Assembly: GCA_903865895.1 (NCBI GenBank)
Contig: CAIPLM010000385.1
Coordinates: 1 to 64,000 of the forward strand
Length of the DNA: 64,000 nucleotides
Direction of reading: 5' to 3'
Source: an uncultured Rhodospirillales bacterium
GTDB lineage: Bacteria; Pseudomonadota; Alphaproteobacteria; Acetobacterales; Acetobacteraceae
This document shows positions 53,306-62,355 of the stretch, one piece after another. Position 1 is the first letter of the stretch. The number at the start of each line of letters is the position of its first letter. Both the position numbers and the translations under genes were made by a program. Under the pieces are notes generated by a model, which was not told where the DNA came from, made no database searches, and was given only the letters and a program-made list of their open reading frames with translations.

Positions 53306-56089
53306 GTGAACGATCTCACGGCGCCGCCGCCGCCCAACGCGCCGCCGCACCTGATCCTGATCGACGGATCGGGCTTCATTTTCCGCGCCTTCTTTGCATT
53401 GCCGAAGGATATGAAGCGGAATTCGGATGGCCTGGTCACCAACGCGGCCAGTGGGTTTTCAAATATGCTCGCGAAGTTGCTTCGCGAGCATGTCGGAACC
53501 CACATTGCCGTCATCTTCGATGCAGGGCGCTACACGTTCCGCAATCGGCTCTACGAGGGCTACAAGGCCCAGCGGCCTGAAGCGCCCGAAGAGCTGCGCC
53601 CGCAATTCGCCATCGTGCGCGAGGCCACCGCCGCTTTCGGGGTGCCGGCAATCGAGCTGGCGGATTGGGAGGCCGATGACCTTATCGCCTCCTACGCCCG
53701 CGCCGTAACTGAAGTGGGCGGGCGGGCCACCATCGTCTCCTCCGACAAGGACCTGATGCAGCTGATCCGGCCGGGCGTGGATATGCTCGACCCTATGAAG
53801 CAGAAGCCGATCGGGCCAGCCGAGGTGATGGAAAAGTTCGGCGTGCCGCCGGAGAAGGTGATCGAGGCGCAGGCGCTGATCGGCGACTCCGTGGATAACG
53901 TGCCGGGGGTGCCAGGCATCGGGCCGAAGACTGCCGCGCAGCTGATCGGTGAATATGGCGACCTCGAGGGTATCCTCGCCGCCGCGCCCTCGATGAAGCC
54001 CGGCAAGCGGCGCGAAATGCTGATCGAGCATGCCGAGGCCGCCCGACTTTCACGCCAGCTCGTCACATTGCGCGACGATGTCCCATTGCCGCTGGCAATC
54101 GAATCTTTGACAGCGCGTGAACCAAATCGCGAAAAATTAGTAGAATTTTTGCGATTGTATGAATTCGACAAACTTCTTAGCCGCCTTGGCCTCGATGGCG
54201 CCGCGCCGCCGGCGATGCAGCCCAATGCCGGCAGGCCGGACCAGGGCAATTTGTTCCCGCAGGCGGCTGTCGAGACCGCGGGCGGCTTCGGACCCTATGA
54301 GAGCGTGACCACGCTGGCCGCGCTGGACGCGTGGATCGCCGAGGCGACCAAGGCCGGGGTAGTGGCCGTGGATACCGAGACGGACGGGCTCGACGCGATG
54401 CGCGCCAATATCGTCGGCTTCTCGCTCGCCACAGCGCCCGGACGGGCCTGCTACGTGCCGCTGCGCCATGAGGGGCTGGCCGAGCAAATTCCGCTCGCTG
54501 AGGCGATCGCGACGCTTTCACCACTGCTGGCTGATCCGGCGGTGCTCAAGGTCTTCCAGAACGCCAAGTACGACCTAGCGATCTTCCGCCGCGCCGGCGC
54601 CCCGCTCGCTTTGCCGCTCGACGACACCATGGTGATCTCGCATTGCATGGATGCCGGGCTGCACGGGCACGGGATGGACGAGCTTTCCACGCTGCATCTC
54701 GGCCATACCCCCATCAGCTTCGACAGCGTGACCGGCACCGGCAAGGGCCGCCTGCAATTCGCGCAAGTGCCGCTCGACCGCGCCACCGCCTATGCGGCGG
54801 AGGACGCCGACGTGACACTGCGGCTGTGGCAGGCGCTGCGGCCGCGGCTGCGGGCGGCCAAGGCGCTGGCGATGTATGAGCAGGTGGAGCGCCGCCTGAT
54901 CCCCATCCTGCTGGCGATGGAGCAGGCCGGCATCAAGGTGGATGAGGCCGATCTGCGCGCCATGTCCGCCGATTTCGAGGCGCGGATGGCGGTGATGGAG
55001 ACCGACATCCATCGCCTCGCCGGCGAGGCCTTCAACATCGCCTCCGCCAAGCAGCTCGGCGAAATCCTGTTCGACCGCATGGGGCTATCCGGCGGCAAGC
55101 GGATGAAGACGGGCGCCTGGGGGACGGATGCCTCGGTGTTGCAGACGCTGGCCGACCAGGGCCATGAATTGCCCGCAAAAGTGCTGGAGTGGCGCCAACT
55201 GGCAAAACTGAAATCCACCTACACGGATGCGCTGGCGCAGCAGATCAACCCCGAAACCGGGCGCGTGCACACCAGCTTCGCCATGGCGATCGCCTCGACC
55301 GGGCGGCTCTCCTCGACCGACCCCAATCTGCAGAACATCCCGGTGCGCACGGAAGAGGGCAGCCGCATCCGCCGCGCCTTCATCGCTGAGCCCGGGCATG
55401 TGCTGGTGAGTGCCGATTATTCGCAGATCGAGCTGCGGCTGCTCGCCCATGTCGCGGATCTGCCGGCGCTGAAGGAGAGTTTCGCAGCCGGCGAGGATAT
55501 CCATGCGCGCACCGCCTCCGAGGTGTTCGGCGTGCCGATGGAGGGGATGGACGGGGCCACCCGCCGCCGCGCCAAGGCGATTAATTTCGGCATCATCTAC
55601 GGCATCTCCGCCTTCGGGCTGGCGCGGCAGTTGCAGATCGCGCCCGGCGAGGCACGCCACTACATCGATGCCTATTTCGCCCGCTATCCCGGCATCCGCG
55701 CTTATATGAATGCCGCGCGCGAGGAGGCCCGCGACAAGGGTTATGTGCTCACCCCGTTCGGCCGGCGCATCTGGATTCGCGGCATCGCGGACAAGAACGC
55801 GGCGATGCGCGGCTATGCCGAGCGCCAGGCGATCAACGCGCCGTTGCAGGGCGGTGCGGCCGACATCATCAAGCGCGCGATGGTGAAGCTGCCGGCCGCG
55901 CTGGCTGCGGCGGGGCTGCGCTCGCGGATGCTGCTCCAGGTGCACGACGAATTGCTGTTCGAGGCGCCGGAGGATGAGGCCGCCCGGCTGGCCGTTCTCT
56001 TGAAGGACGTGATGGAGACGGCGGCCACACTCTCGGTGCCGCTGGTGGTGGAAACCGGGATCGGCCACAGCTGGGCCGAGGCGCACTAA
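53306..56089 (+). CDS. polA: DNA polymerase I
   Basis: A 927-residue polymerase with GTG start at 53306. Domains: 5' nuclease (about 14-290), 3'-5' exonuclease (about 335-520) with active DTETDG (D356, E358), and polymerase (about 560-927) with ADYSQIELRLLAH (motif A), RRAKAINFGIIYG (motif B) and QVHDELLFE (motif C). All key residues are present, so proofreading is intact. The coding sequence contains a perfect 12-bp hairpin (53465-53491) and a low-GC, rare-codon patch near 54060-54180. Confidence 0.97.
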   Translation: MNDLTAPPPPNAPPHLILIDGSGFIFRAFFALPKDMKRNSDGLVTNAASGFSNMLAKLLREHVGTHIAVIFDAGRYTFRNRLYEGYKAQRPEAPEELRPQFAIVREATAAFGVPAIELADWEADDLIASYARAVTEVGGRATIVSSDKDLMQLIRPGVDMLDPMKQKPIGPAEVMEKFGVPPEKVIEAQALIGDSVDNVPGVPGIGPKTAAQLIGEYGDLEGILAAAPSMKPGKRREMLIEHAEAARLSRQLVTLRDDVPLPLAIESLTAREPNREKLVEFLRLYEFDKLLSRLGLDGAAPPAMQPNAGRPDQGNLFPQAAVETAGGFGPYESVTTLAALDAWIAEATKAGVVAVDTETDGLDAMRANIVGFSLATAPGRACYVPLRHEGLAEQIPLAEAIATLSPLLADPAVLKVFQNAKYDLAIFRRAGAPLALPLDDTMVISHCMDAGLHGHGMDELSTLHLGHTPISFDSVTGTGKGRLQFAQVPLDRATAYAAEDADVTLRLWQALRPRLRAAKALAMYEQVERRLIPILLAMEQAGIKVDEADLRAMSADFEARMAVMETDIHRLAGEAFNIASAKQLGEILFDRMGLSGGKRMKTGAWGTDASVLQTLADQGHELPAKVLEWRQLAKLKSTYTDALAQQINPETGRVHTSFAMAIASTGRLSSTDPNLQNIPVRTEEGSRIRRAFIAEPGHVLVSADYSQIELRLLAHVADLPALKESFAAGEDIHARTASEVFGVPMEGMDGATRRRAKAINFGIIYGISAFGLARQLQIAPGEARHYIDAYFARYPGIRAYMNAAREEARDKGYVLTPFGRRIWIRGIADKNAAMRGYAERQAINAPLQGGAADIIKRAMVKLPAALAAAGLRSRMLLQVHDELLFEAPEDEAARLAVLLKDVMETAATLSVPLVVETGIGHSWAEAH
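53465..53491 (+). repeat. Perfect inverted repeat inside the polA coding sequence
   Basis: ATGCTCGCGAAG (53465-53476) and its exact complement CTTCGCGAGCAT (53480-53491) are separated by three bases. The mRNA would form a 12-bp stem 160 bases after the start codon, encoding residues 54-62 of the polymerase. Confidence 0.85.
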
Positions 56090-56097
56090 GCGAGGCC

Positions 56098-58239
56098 TCA
56101 GCCCTCCGGGGCGGCGGCGAGTTGGAGGGTGAAGACCGCGCCGCCCTCGGTGTTGCTCGCCTCGATGCTGCCACCGCAGGACTGCATGGTGGTCCGGCAA
56201 ATCGCCAGGCCGAGGCCGGTGCCCTTGCCGATGTCCTTGGTGGTGAAGAACGGGTCGAAAATCCGGCTCAGCAGGGTGAGCGGAATGCCGCCGCCGGTAT
56301 CGGCGACTTCGAGCGTAACGCCCCCCTGCCCGGCCCGCGCCCGCACAATGAGGCGGCGAACAGCGCGGCCGGCCATGGCATCGCGCGCGTTGAAGAACAG
56401 GTTGACCAGCACCTGCTCCAGTTCCACCAGCCCGCCGCGCACGCGCGGCAGGTCCGGCGCGAGGTCTACGGCGATCTCTGTCCCCGCCGCATGCAGGGCG
56501 CCGCGCACGAGATCAAGCGCGCCGTTCACCGCCTCGGCACAGGTGGTGGTGCCCTCGCTGCTCTCGCCGCGGCTGAAAGCGAGGAGATTGCGGATGATGG
56601 CGTCGGCGCGATCCACCTGCCCGTCGATGCGCCGGATCTCCCCCCGCACAGCCTCCGCCGCTGCGCCGGTCTCACCGACGGCGAGGGGTGCGAGATGGCT
56701 CTCGGCCAGTGCGGTCGCCAGCGAGATCACGTGCAAGGGTTGGCCGATCTCATGGGCGATTCCGGCGGCAAGCTGGCCGAGGGTGGCGAGATTGCCGGAG
56801 ATGATGGCCTGGGCCCGAAGTGCGCGGGATTCGGTGACGTCCTGGTGAAAGCCGTAGATGAAGTGGGCGCTGCGGTCTCCGGCGGCGGGGATGATGAAGC
56901 TGCCCTGGATCTGCACCACCGCCCCGTCGGCCCGGATGGCGCGGAATTCGCCCTTGATCACCTTCACCTTGCTGCCCGGCCGTACGCCATGCCAGGCGGC
57001 GATGACGCTTTGCCGATCCTCCGGGTGGATGAAACGGTTGAAGAAATCATCGGCGGTGGTGGGCTGGTAGCTGCGCGTGAGGCCGTAGATTTCCCACATC
57101 CGGTCCGACCAGGTGGCCTTGCCGGTGCGGGTGTTGACCGCGAAGACGCCGAGCCCTGCGGCATCGGCGGCGAAGCGGGCGCGGGCCTCGCTGTCCGCCA
57201 GTTCCTCCGCCGCCTCGATGCTCGCCGTCTCATCGCGCACGATTCCCGCGATGCGATTGACGCCGATCACCGCATCCTCCACCCGCCGCCCTATGCCGCG
57301 GAGATGGCGCATTCCGCCCTGCGTCCGCACGCGGTAGGCGTATTCGACCGGGCTTTGCCCCTTCCAGATCTCAACCCGCATGGCCTCCACCGCGGCCCGG
57401 TCGTCGGGGTGGATATGGCAGGTTCGCTCGGCGTAGCCGGGCGTGCCGCCGGCGGGGTCTAGCCCGTGCAGTTCGAGCATGCGGGGGGACCAGGTGGCGC
57501 GGCCGGTATCGATATCGGCCTCCCAGGTACCGAGCTCGGCGGCCTCGACCGCAAGGCGGAGCCGCACCTCGCTATCGGTGAGGCGATGCTCGGCCATTTT
57601 GCGCGCCGTGATGTCGGCGATGGCGCCAAGCATGCGCCGCCCACGATCCCGCATATCGGTCACGCTGCCGCGGGCGGACATCCATCGCTCGCCGCCATCG
57701 GGGCCGATCACCCGGTGCTCCATCATGAACTGGCCGCATTCCCGCACCACCCGCGCCGCCTCGGCAGCGACCCAGGCGGCGTCATCGGGATGCACCCGGG
57801 CAAGATAGGCATCGAGCGAGGCCGTGGTGCCCTCCGGCAGGCCGGCGATGTGATGAAAGTTGGGCGACACGCGCAGTATCACCACTCGTGTCGGATCGAG
57901 CGCTTCGGAGCGGGCATCGAACACCGCCACGCCGATATCCTGGTCAAGGGCGGCGACGGGATCGAGCGTGCGGGGCTCTCCCTCCTCGTCGGGAGCGGCC
58001 CGGCGTGCCAGCACGCTCGCCGTCAACCCGGCGAGCAGGGCGGCAGCCAGCCCGGCGGCGGCGAAAATCTCCAGCGACATGGCGAGCACGGCATCGCCGA
58101 TCTGCCCAGCCAGCACGAGCAGGGCGAGGCTGACCACGGCGAGCGGCAAGCCAGCGAGCATGATCAGGGCGAAGCGCGGGATGGAACCGCCGCCCTGGCC
58201 CTTCATCGCATCGGTTGCAATGGCGCGCGGATCATTCAT
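56098..58239 (-). CDS. PAS-domain sensor histidine kinase
   Basis: A 713-residue kinase. Two membrane helices lie near residues 23-46 and 53-76. Three PAS domains follow (about 100-215, 220-345, 350-475), each with a PAC-like tail. The phosphoacceptor histidine is H496 in GIAHEIGQPL, and the ATP-binding domain has NLFFNARDAM, DTGGGIP and GKGTGLGLAI. The start at 58239 has no clear ribosome site, but homology supports it. No response regulator is adjacent, so it is an orphan kinase; the short periplasmic loop suggests it senses internal signals. Confidence 0.9.
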   Translation of the reverse strand: MNDPRAIATDAMKGQGGGSIPRFALIMLAGLPLAVVSLALLVLAGQIGDAVLAMSLEIFAAAGLAAALLAGLTASVLARRAAPDEEGEPRTLDPVAALDQDIGVAVFDARSEALDPTRVVILRVSPNFHHIAGLPEGTTASLDAYLARVHPDDAAWVAAEAARVVRECGQFMMEHRVIGPDGGERWMSARGSVTDMRDRGRRMLGAIADITARKMAEHRLTDSEVRLRLAVEAAELGTWEADIDTGRATWSPRMLELHGLDPAGGTPGYAERTCHIHPDDRAAVEAMRVEIWKGQSPVEYAYRVRTQGGMRHLRGIGRRVEDAVIGVNRIAGIVRDETASIEAAEELADSEARARFAADAAGLGVFAVNTRTGKATWSDRMWEIYGLTRSYQPTTADDFFNRFIHPEDRQSVIAAWHGVRPGSKVKVIKGEFRAIRADGAVVQIQGSFIIPAAGDRSAHFIYGFHQDVTESRALRAQAIISGNLATLGQLAAGIAHEIGQPLHVISLATALAESHLAPLAVGETGAAAEAVRGEIRRIDGQVDRADAIIRNLLAFSRGESSEGTTTCAEAVNGALDLVRGALHAAGTEIAVDLAPDLPRVRGGLVELEQVLVNLFFNARDAMAGRAVRRLIVRARAGQGGVTLEVADTGGGIPLTLLSRIFDPFFTTKDIGKGTGLGLAICRTTMQSCGGSIEASNTEGGAVFTLQLAAAPEG

Positions 58240-58260
58240 CGCGTTTTGATAACAGTGCAA

Positions 58261-58285
58261 CGCCGCCGGAACAAGCCCGGCGGCG
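58261..58285 (-). terminator. GC hairpin between phbB and the histidine kinase
   Basis: CGCCGCCGG (58261-58269) pairs with CCGGCGGCG (58277-58285), a nine-base-pair stem with a seven-base loop. It follows phbB on the minus strand, and a modest T content follows it, so it may terminate phbB transcription. Confidence 0.4.
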
Positions 58286-58335
58286 CCAAATCACAAGCAA
58301 TGTTACTTGAACCGGCCGCAGTAACGGCGCGATCG

Positions 58336-59058
58336 TCAATACATATGCTGCCCCCCATTGATGGAGAGCGTGGAGCCGGTGATGAAGTCGCCATTATCGG
58401 CGGTGAGGAAGGCGACGCCGCGGGCGATGTCCGAGGCGCGGCCGAGGCGGCCCATCGGGATGCGGGCGACGATCTTCTCCAGCACGTCAGGCGGCACGGC
58501 GCGTACCATCTCGGTATCCACATAGCCCGGCGCGATGGCGTTCACGGTGATCCCGAAGCGCGCCCCTTCCTGCGCCAGCGCCTTGGTGAAGCCGTGAATG
58601 CCGGACTTGGCGGCGGCGTAGTTCACCTGGCCGTACTGGCCGGCCTGGCCGTTGATGGAGCCGATATTGACGATGCGGCCGAACTTCGCGGCACGCATGT
58701 CGTCCCACACCAGCTTCGAGAGGTTGAAGCAGGAGCCGAGATTGGTATCGATCACCTGGTCCCACATGTCCCGATTGAGGCGGGACATGGTGGCATCGCG
58801 GGTGATGCCGGCGTTGTTGACGAGGATCTCGATTTTGCCGACCTCGGCGTGGATTTTGTCCACCGCCGCCGTGCAGGCCTCGTAACTGCCGACATCGAAC
58901 TTGATCACCTTGATGCCGGTCTCGGCCGCGAAGGCCTCGGCGGCGGCGTCGTTCGACGCATAGTTGGCGACCACGATGCGGCCGGCGTCCTTCAATTCGC
59001 GGCTGATTTCGGCGCCAATGCCGCGCGTGCCGCCGGTGACGAGGGCTACCCTGCTCAT
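58336..59058 (-). CDS. phbB: Acetoacetyl-CoA reductase
   Basis: A 240-residue SDR with TGGTRGIG, NNAGITRD, catalytic serine in IGSINGQAGQ and YAAAK. INGQAGQYGQVNYAAAKSG and PGYVDTEMV are typical of PhbB/PhaB, which reduces acetoacetyl-CoA to (R)-3-hydroxybutyryl-CoA for polyhydroxybutyrate. Neither beta-ketothiolase nor PHB synthase lies nearby. FabG is the main alternative, but the GQ-rich loop favours PhbB. Confidence 0.88.
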   Translation of the reverse strand: MSRVALVTGGTRGIGAEISRELKDAGRIVVANYASNDAAAEAFAAETGIKVIKFDVGSYEACTAAVDKIHAEVGKIEILVNNAGITRDATMSRLNRDMWDQVIDTNLGSCFNLSKLVWDDMRAAKFGRIVNIGSINGQAGQYGQVNYAAAKSGIHGFTKALAQEGARFGITVNAIAPGYVDTEMVRAVPPDVLEKIVARIPMGRLGRASDIARGVAFLTADNGDFITGSTLSINGGQHMY

Positions 59059-59167
59059 GCTTCTCTCCTGAGGGATTGTGGCGCGCTCCGCCCCCCGTGC
59101 TGCCTGGCCGGCGCGCCGATGCCTTTGGGCATGGCGATATGGCGCGAAGCCTTGACTTGAATCAAGC

Positions 59168-60559
59168 TCAGAACACTTTGCCGGGATTCATGATGCCGAG
59201 CGGATCGAGCGCCGCCTTGATGCGCCGCATCACCGCGACCTCCTCGGGGCTGCGGGAATAGCCGAGAAAAGCGCGCTTGAGCAGGCCGATGCCGTGCTCG
59301 GCCGAGACGGAGCCGCCGAAGGCACGCACCCGGTCATACACGATGGCATCGATCTCCTTCTTGGTCGGCCCGTCCGGCTCGATTTTGACCAGGAGATGCA
59401 GGTTGGAATCGGCGATATGGCCGAACCACAGCGAGCGGGCGGGGGCGTAGCGCGCGCGCAGCGCCGCCTTGCAGTCCTCGATGAACTCCTGCATCCGCCC
59501 GATCGGCAGCGATACGTCGAAGCCCGCCTGCGGGTCGAAGCTTTGGCCGAACTGGGCGACGGAATCGCGCAACCCCCAGATTTCGCGGCTTTCGCGGTGG
59601 GATTGCGAAATCACCGCATCCTGCACCTCGCCCGCCTCCAGCGCCTCCTCGATCAGCGCGCTGAAGGCCGGTTCGTCGAGCGCCTGGTCGGAGCCCATGC
59701 CGTCCATCAGCACGTAGACGGCGCTGCCGCGTGGCAGGGGGGCGCGAATGCCGTGAGCGGTGGTGGCGAGTTCGTAGAATTCCGGCCACATCACCTCGAA
59801 GGCCGAGAGATTGCCGCCGAGCCGCGCCCGGGCACGGCGCAGCAAAGCGAGCACGGCGGCGTAGTCCGGCAGGGCGCAGAGCGCGGTGCACAGGCTGGCG
59901 GGCTTGGGGAACAGGCGGAGCACCAGGCGTGTCACCACCCCCAGCGTGCCCTCGGCGCCGATGAAGAGCTGCTTGAGGTCGTAGCCCGTGTTGTTCTTCT
60001 GCATCTTGTTGAGATTGCTGAGCACCGTGCCATCGGCCAGCACCACCTCCATGCCCATCACGAGATCCCGCGTCATGCCGTAGCGCAGCACCCGGTTGCC
60101 GCCGGCGTTGGTGGAAACGTTACCGCCGATGGCACAGGATCCGCGGCTGCCGATATCGAGCGGGAAGAGGAAGCCGGCGGCATCGGCGGCCTCCTGCACG
60201 GATTGCAGGGGCGCGCCGGCCTGCACCGTGATGGTGGCGGCCGCCGCGTCGATCTCCTCGATGGCGCGCATGCGGGAGAGTGACAACGCGATGGCGCCGC
60301 CCTGAGGGGTCGCCCCGCCGGCCAACCCGGTCAGCCCGCCCTGCGGTACCACGCCGATGCGCTGGGCGGTGCACAGCCGCAGCACGTCCACCACTTCCTC
60401 TGTCGTGCGCGGCAGCACGATGGCGAGCGGGTGGTCGGCCGGTTCCGCCTTCACCATCCAGTCGCCGAAATGGGCGGGCGCCATGGCATCGCCGGCCTGC
60501 ACCGCGCCGGCTCCGAGGGCGGCGGTGAGCTGGTCAATGAAGGGGGAGGTGGCGTCCAT
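59168..60559 (-). CDS. FAD-binding oxidoreductase (D-2-hydroxyacid dehydrogenase/GlcD-like)
   Basis: A 463-residue flavoprotein of the VAO/PCMH fold. The FAD-binding half shows VVPQGGLTGLAGG, GSCAIGGNVSTNAGG and FIGAEGTLGVVTRL; the C-terminal half has FGHIADSNLHLL and SAEHGIGLLKR (conserved histidines) and ends GIMNPGKVF. The family oxidises D-lactate, glycolate or D-2-hydroxyglutarate. It is divergent from the yggT gene. The exact substrate is not determinable. Confidence 0.88.
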   Translation of the reverse strand: MDATSPFIDQLTAALGAGAVQAGDAMAPAHFGDWMVKAEPADHPLAIVLPRTTEEVVDVLRLCTAQRIGVVPQGGLTGLAGGATPQGGAIALSLSRMRAIEEIDAAAATITVQAGAPLQSVQEAADAAGFLFPLDIGSRGSCAIGGNVSTNAGGNRVLRYGMTRDLVMGMEVVLADGTVLSNLNKMQKNNTGYDLKQLFIGAEGTLGVVTRLVLRLFPKPASLCTALCALPDYAAVLALLRRARARLGGNLSAFEVMWPEFYELATTAHGIRAPLPRGSAVYVLMDGMGSDQALDEPAFSALIEEALEAGEVQDAVISQSHRESREIWGLRDSVAQFGQSFDPQAGFDVSLPIGRMQEFIEDCKAALRARYAPARSLWFGHIADSNLHLLVKIEPDGPTKKEIDAIVYDRVRAFGGSVSAEHGIGLLKRAFLGYSRSPEEVAVMRRIKAALDPLGIMNPGKVF

Positions 60560-60643
60560 TTCAGGGTTCCAATGCGGCGCGGCAGGTTGCGGAGGAAAAG
60601 GCGGAACGATAGGTTCGACCTGGAGTTATCCCAGGGGGACTGC

Positions 60644-60961
60644 GTGGTCACGATCGTCTATGAAATTCTGAACCAAGTCCTCAGCCTCTACAAATGGGCG
60701 GTCATCCTGTCCGCCTTATTCAGCATGCTGGTGTCTTTCGGCGTGCTGGATACCCGCAACCGGCTGGTGTGGACGATCGGCGACTTCCTCTATCGCATCA
60801 CCGAGCCGGCGATGCGGCCGATCCGCAACCGGTTGCCCAATCTCGGCGGCATCGACATCTCGCCCCTCGTGCTGATTTTCGCCATCTGGGTCGCGCAGGA
60901 GGTCCTGCGCCGGCTGTATTTCGCCATCGCCTATGGGCAGATCCAGGGCCTCATCCTGTAA
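60644..60961 (+). CDS. YggT-family membrane protein
   Basis: A 105-residue protein with two hydrophobic segments around the conserved RNRLVWTIGDFLYRITEPAMRPIR and PNLGGIDISPLVL motifs of YggT (CCB3-like). Start is GTG 60644 behind GGGGGA; the ATG-like frame upstream is in the antisense of the dehydrogenase. The TAA overlaps the next ATG by one base. The role is linked by family to membrane protein assembly or osmotic adaptation, without detail here. Confidence 0.88.
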   Translation: MVTIVYEILNQVLSLYKWAVILSALFSMLVSFGVLDTRNRLVWTIGDFLYRITEPAMRPIRNRLPNLGGIDISPLVLIFAIWVAQEVLRRLYFAIAYGQIQGLIL

Positions 60962-61263
60962 TGAGCGCGTTTTGGCGCGTCGGGCTTGGCGGCGTGTCGG
61001 TGGCGGTGAAGGTGCAGTCGAAATCGCGCCGGCCGGGGCTGCAGGGCCGCGCGCCGGCGGTGGATGGCGAGCGGCTGCGTATCGGCGTCACCGAGGCGGC
61101 CGAGGATGGGCGGGCCAATCGCGCCGCCTGCGCCACCCTCGCCGCGGCACTCGGCATCGCGCCCTCCCTCGTCTCCGTCACCCAGGGCGCCACCAGCCGC
61201 GAGAAGACGCTGCGCATCGAGGGTGACCCCGCAACCCTGGTTTCCGGATTATCCGCCCTGTGA
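60961..61263 (+). CDS. DUF167-family protein
   Basis: A 100-residue protein with the DUF167 (YggU) features [30 protein letters not shown] and [14 protein letters not shown]. yggT and yggU are adjacent in many bacteria and their overlap here fits. The stop overlaps folD (GTGA). Function is unknown. Confidence 0.88.
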   Translation: MSAFWRVGLGGVSVAVKVQSKSRRPGLQGRAPAVDGERLRIGVTEAAEDGRANRAACATLAAALGIAPSLVSVTQGATSREKTLRIEGDPATLVSGLSAL

Positions 61264-62102
61264 GCGCCGCCATCATCGACGGCAAATCCGTCGCCGCCCG
61301 CCTGCGCGCCGCCATCGCCGCGGATGTCGCCGGGTTGCCCTATCGTCCCGGCCTCACCGTGGTGATCGTCGGCGAAGACCCGGCGAGCCAGGTCTACGTG
61401 CGGAGCAAGGAGAAAGCGGCGCTGGCCGCCGGCATCGCCGGGCGCACCATCCGCCTGCCGGCCTCCTCCAGCGAGGCGGAGCTGCTGGCGGTGGTGCGCG
61501 GCCTCAATGCGGACCCGGAGGTGGACGGTATCCTGGTGCAGCTGCCTTTGCCCGCGCCGCTGCGCGCCCAGCCCATCATCGACGCGATCGAGCCCTCGAA
61601 GGACGTTGACGGGCTGCACCCGATCAATGCCGGGCGTTTGGTCAACGGGCTGCCGGGGCTAGTGGCCTGCACGCCCTCGGGGGCGATGAAGTTGCTGGCC
61701 GAGGCGGGGGCGACGCTGCGGGGTGCGCGGGCGATCGTGATCGGCCGCTCCGTGCTGGTCGGCCGGCCCATCGCGGCGCTGCTGACCAATGCGGATGCCA
61801 CGGTCACCATCGCGCATTCCCGCACGCGGGAGCTCGCCGCCGAGTGCCGCCGCGCCGATATCGTGATCGCCGCGGTGGGGCGGCCGGAGATGGTGCGGGG
61901 TGACTGGATCGCGCCGGGGGCCATCGTGATCGATGTCGGCATCAACCGCATCGCCGATGGCACGCTGGTGGGGGATGTCGCCTTTGCCGAGGCTGTTGAG
62001 GTGGCGGGCGCTGTCACGCCGGTGCCGGGCGGGGTGGGGCCGATGACCATCGCCTGCCTGCTGGAGAACACCGTCTCCGCGGCCAAGGCGCGGCGCGGCT
62101 AA
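61260..62102 (+). CDS. folD: Bifunctional methylenetetrahydrofolate dehydrogenase/cyclohydrolase
   Basis: A 280-residue FolD starting at GTG 61260 in the DUF167 stop. Catalytic Y46 and K50 (YVRSKEKAA), [10 protein letters not shown], the NADP-binding [15 protein letters not shown] and C-terminal [11 protein letters not shown] are intact. It interconverts methylene-, methenyl- and formyl-tetrahydrofolate in one-carbon metabolism. It is convergent with the DUF1674 gene, with no bases between the stops. Confidence 0.96.
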   Translation: MSAAIIDGKSVAARLRAAIAADVAGLPYRPGLTVVIVGEDPASQVYVRSKEKAALAAGIAGRTIRLPASSSEAELLAVVRGLNADPEVDGILVQLPLPAPLRAQPIIDAIEPSKDVDGLHPINAGRLVNGLPGLVACTPSGAMKLLAEAGATLRGARAIVIGRSVLVGRPIAALLTNADATVTIAHSRTRELAAECRRADIVIAAVGRPEMVRGDWIAPGAIVIDVGINRIADGTLVGDVAFAEAVEVAGAVTPVPGGVGPMTIACLLENTVSAAKARRG

Positions 62103-62291
62103 TCAGAAATCGATGCAGCGGCCCTTATGTTCCCAATCCCCGTAGCGGGTCGGCTCGGGCCCCGAGGGGCCGCCCGTCTCCTTGACAAGCGCCGCATTCA
62201 CGCTTGGCGCCGCCGGCTTGGGGGCCGGAGCCTCCTGCGGGGACTCACTTTTCCGGGAAATCTGCTTCGGGGGTGATGACTGGCCAGACAT
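62103..62291 (-). CDS. DUF1674-domain protein (SDHAF4-like)
   Basis: A 62-residue protein ending in the diagnostic GPEPTRYGDWEHKGRCIDF of DUF1674; eukaryotic homologues (SDHAF4) help assemble succinate dehydrogenase. The N-terminal part is proline-rich and disordered. The start at 62291 was chosen over 62312; neither has a clear ribosome site. Only the tail is conserved, so the exact start is uncertain. Confidence 0.82.
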   Translation of the reverse strand: MSGQSSPPKQISRKSESPQEAPAPKPAAPSVNAALVKETGGPSGPEPTRYGDWEHKGRCIDF

Positions 62292-62355
62292 GGTGTCTAC
62301 ATTGGCATGCATTCGCCCGGCGGCAAGCCCGGGCGAAGATCGGACGACGAACTGA

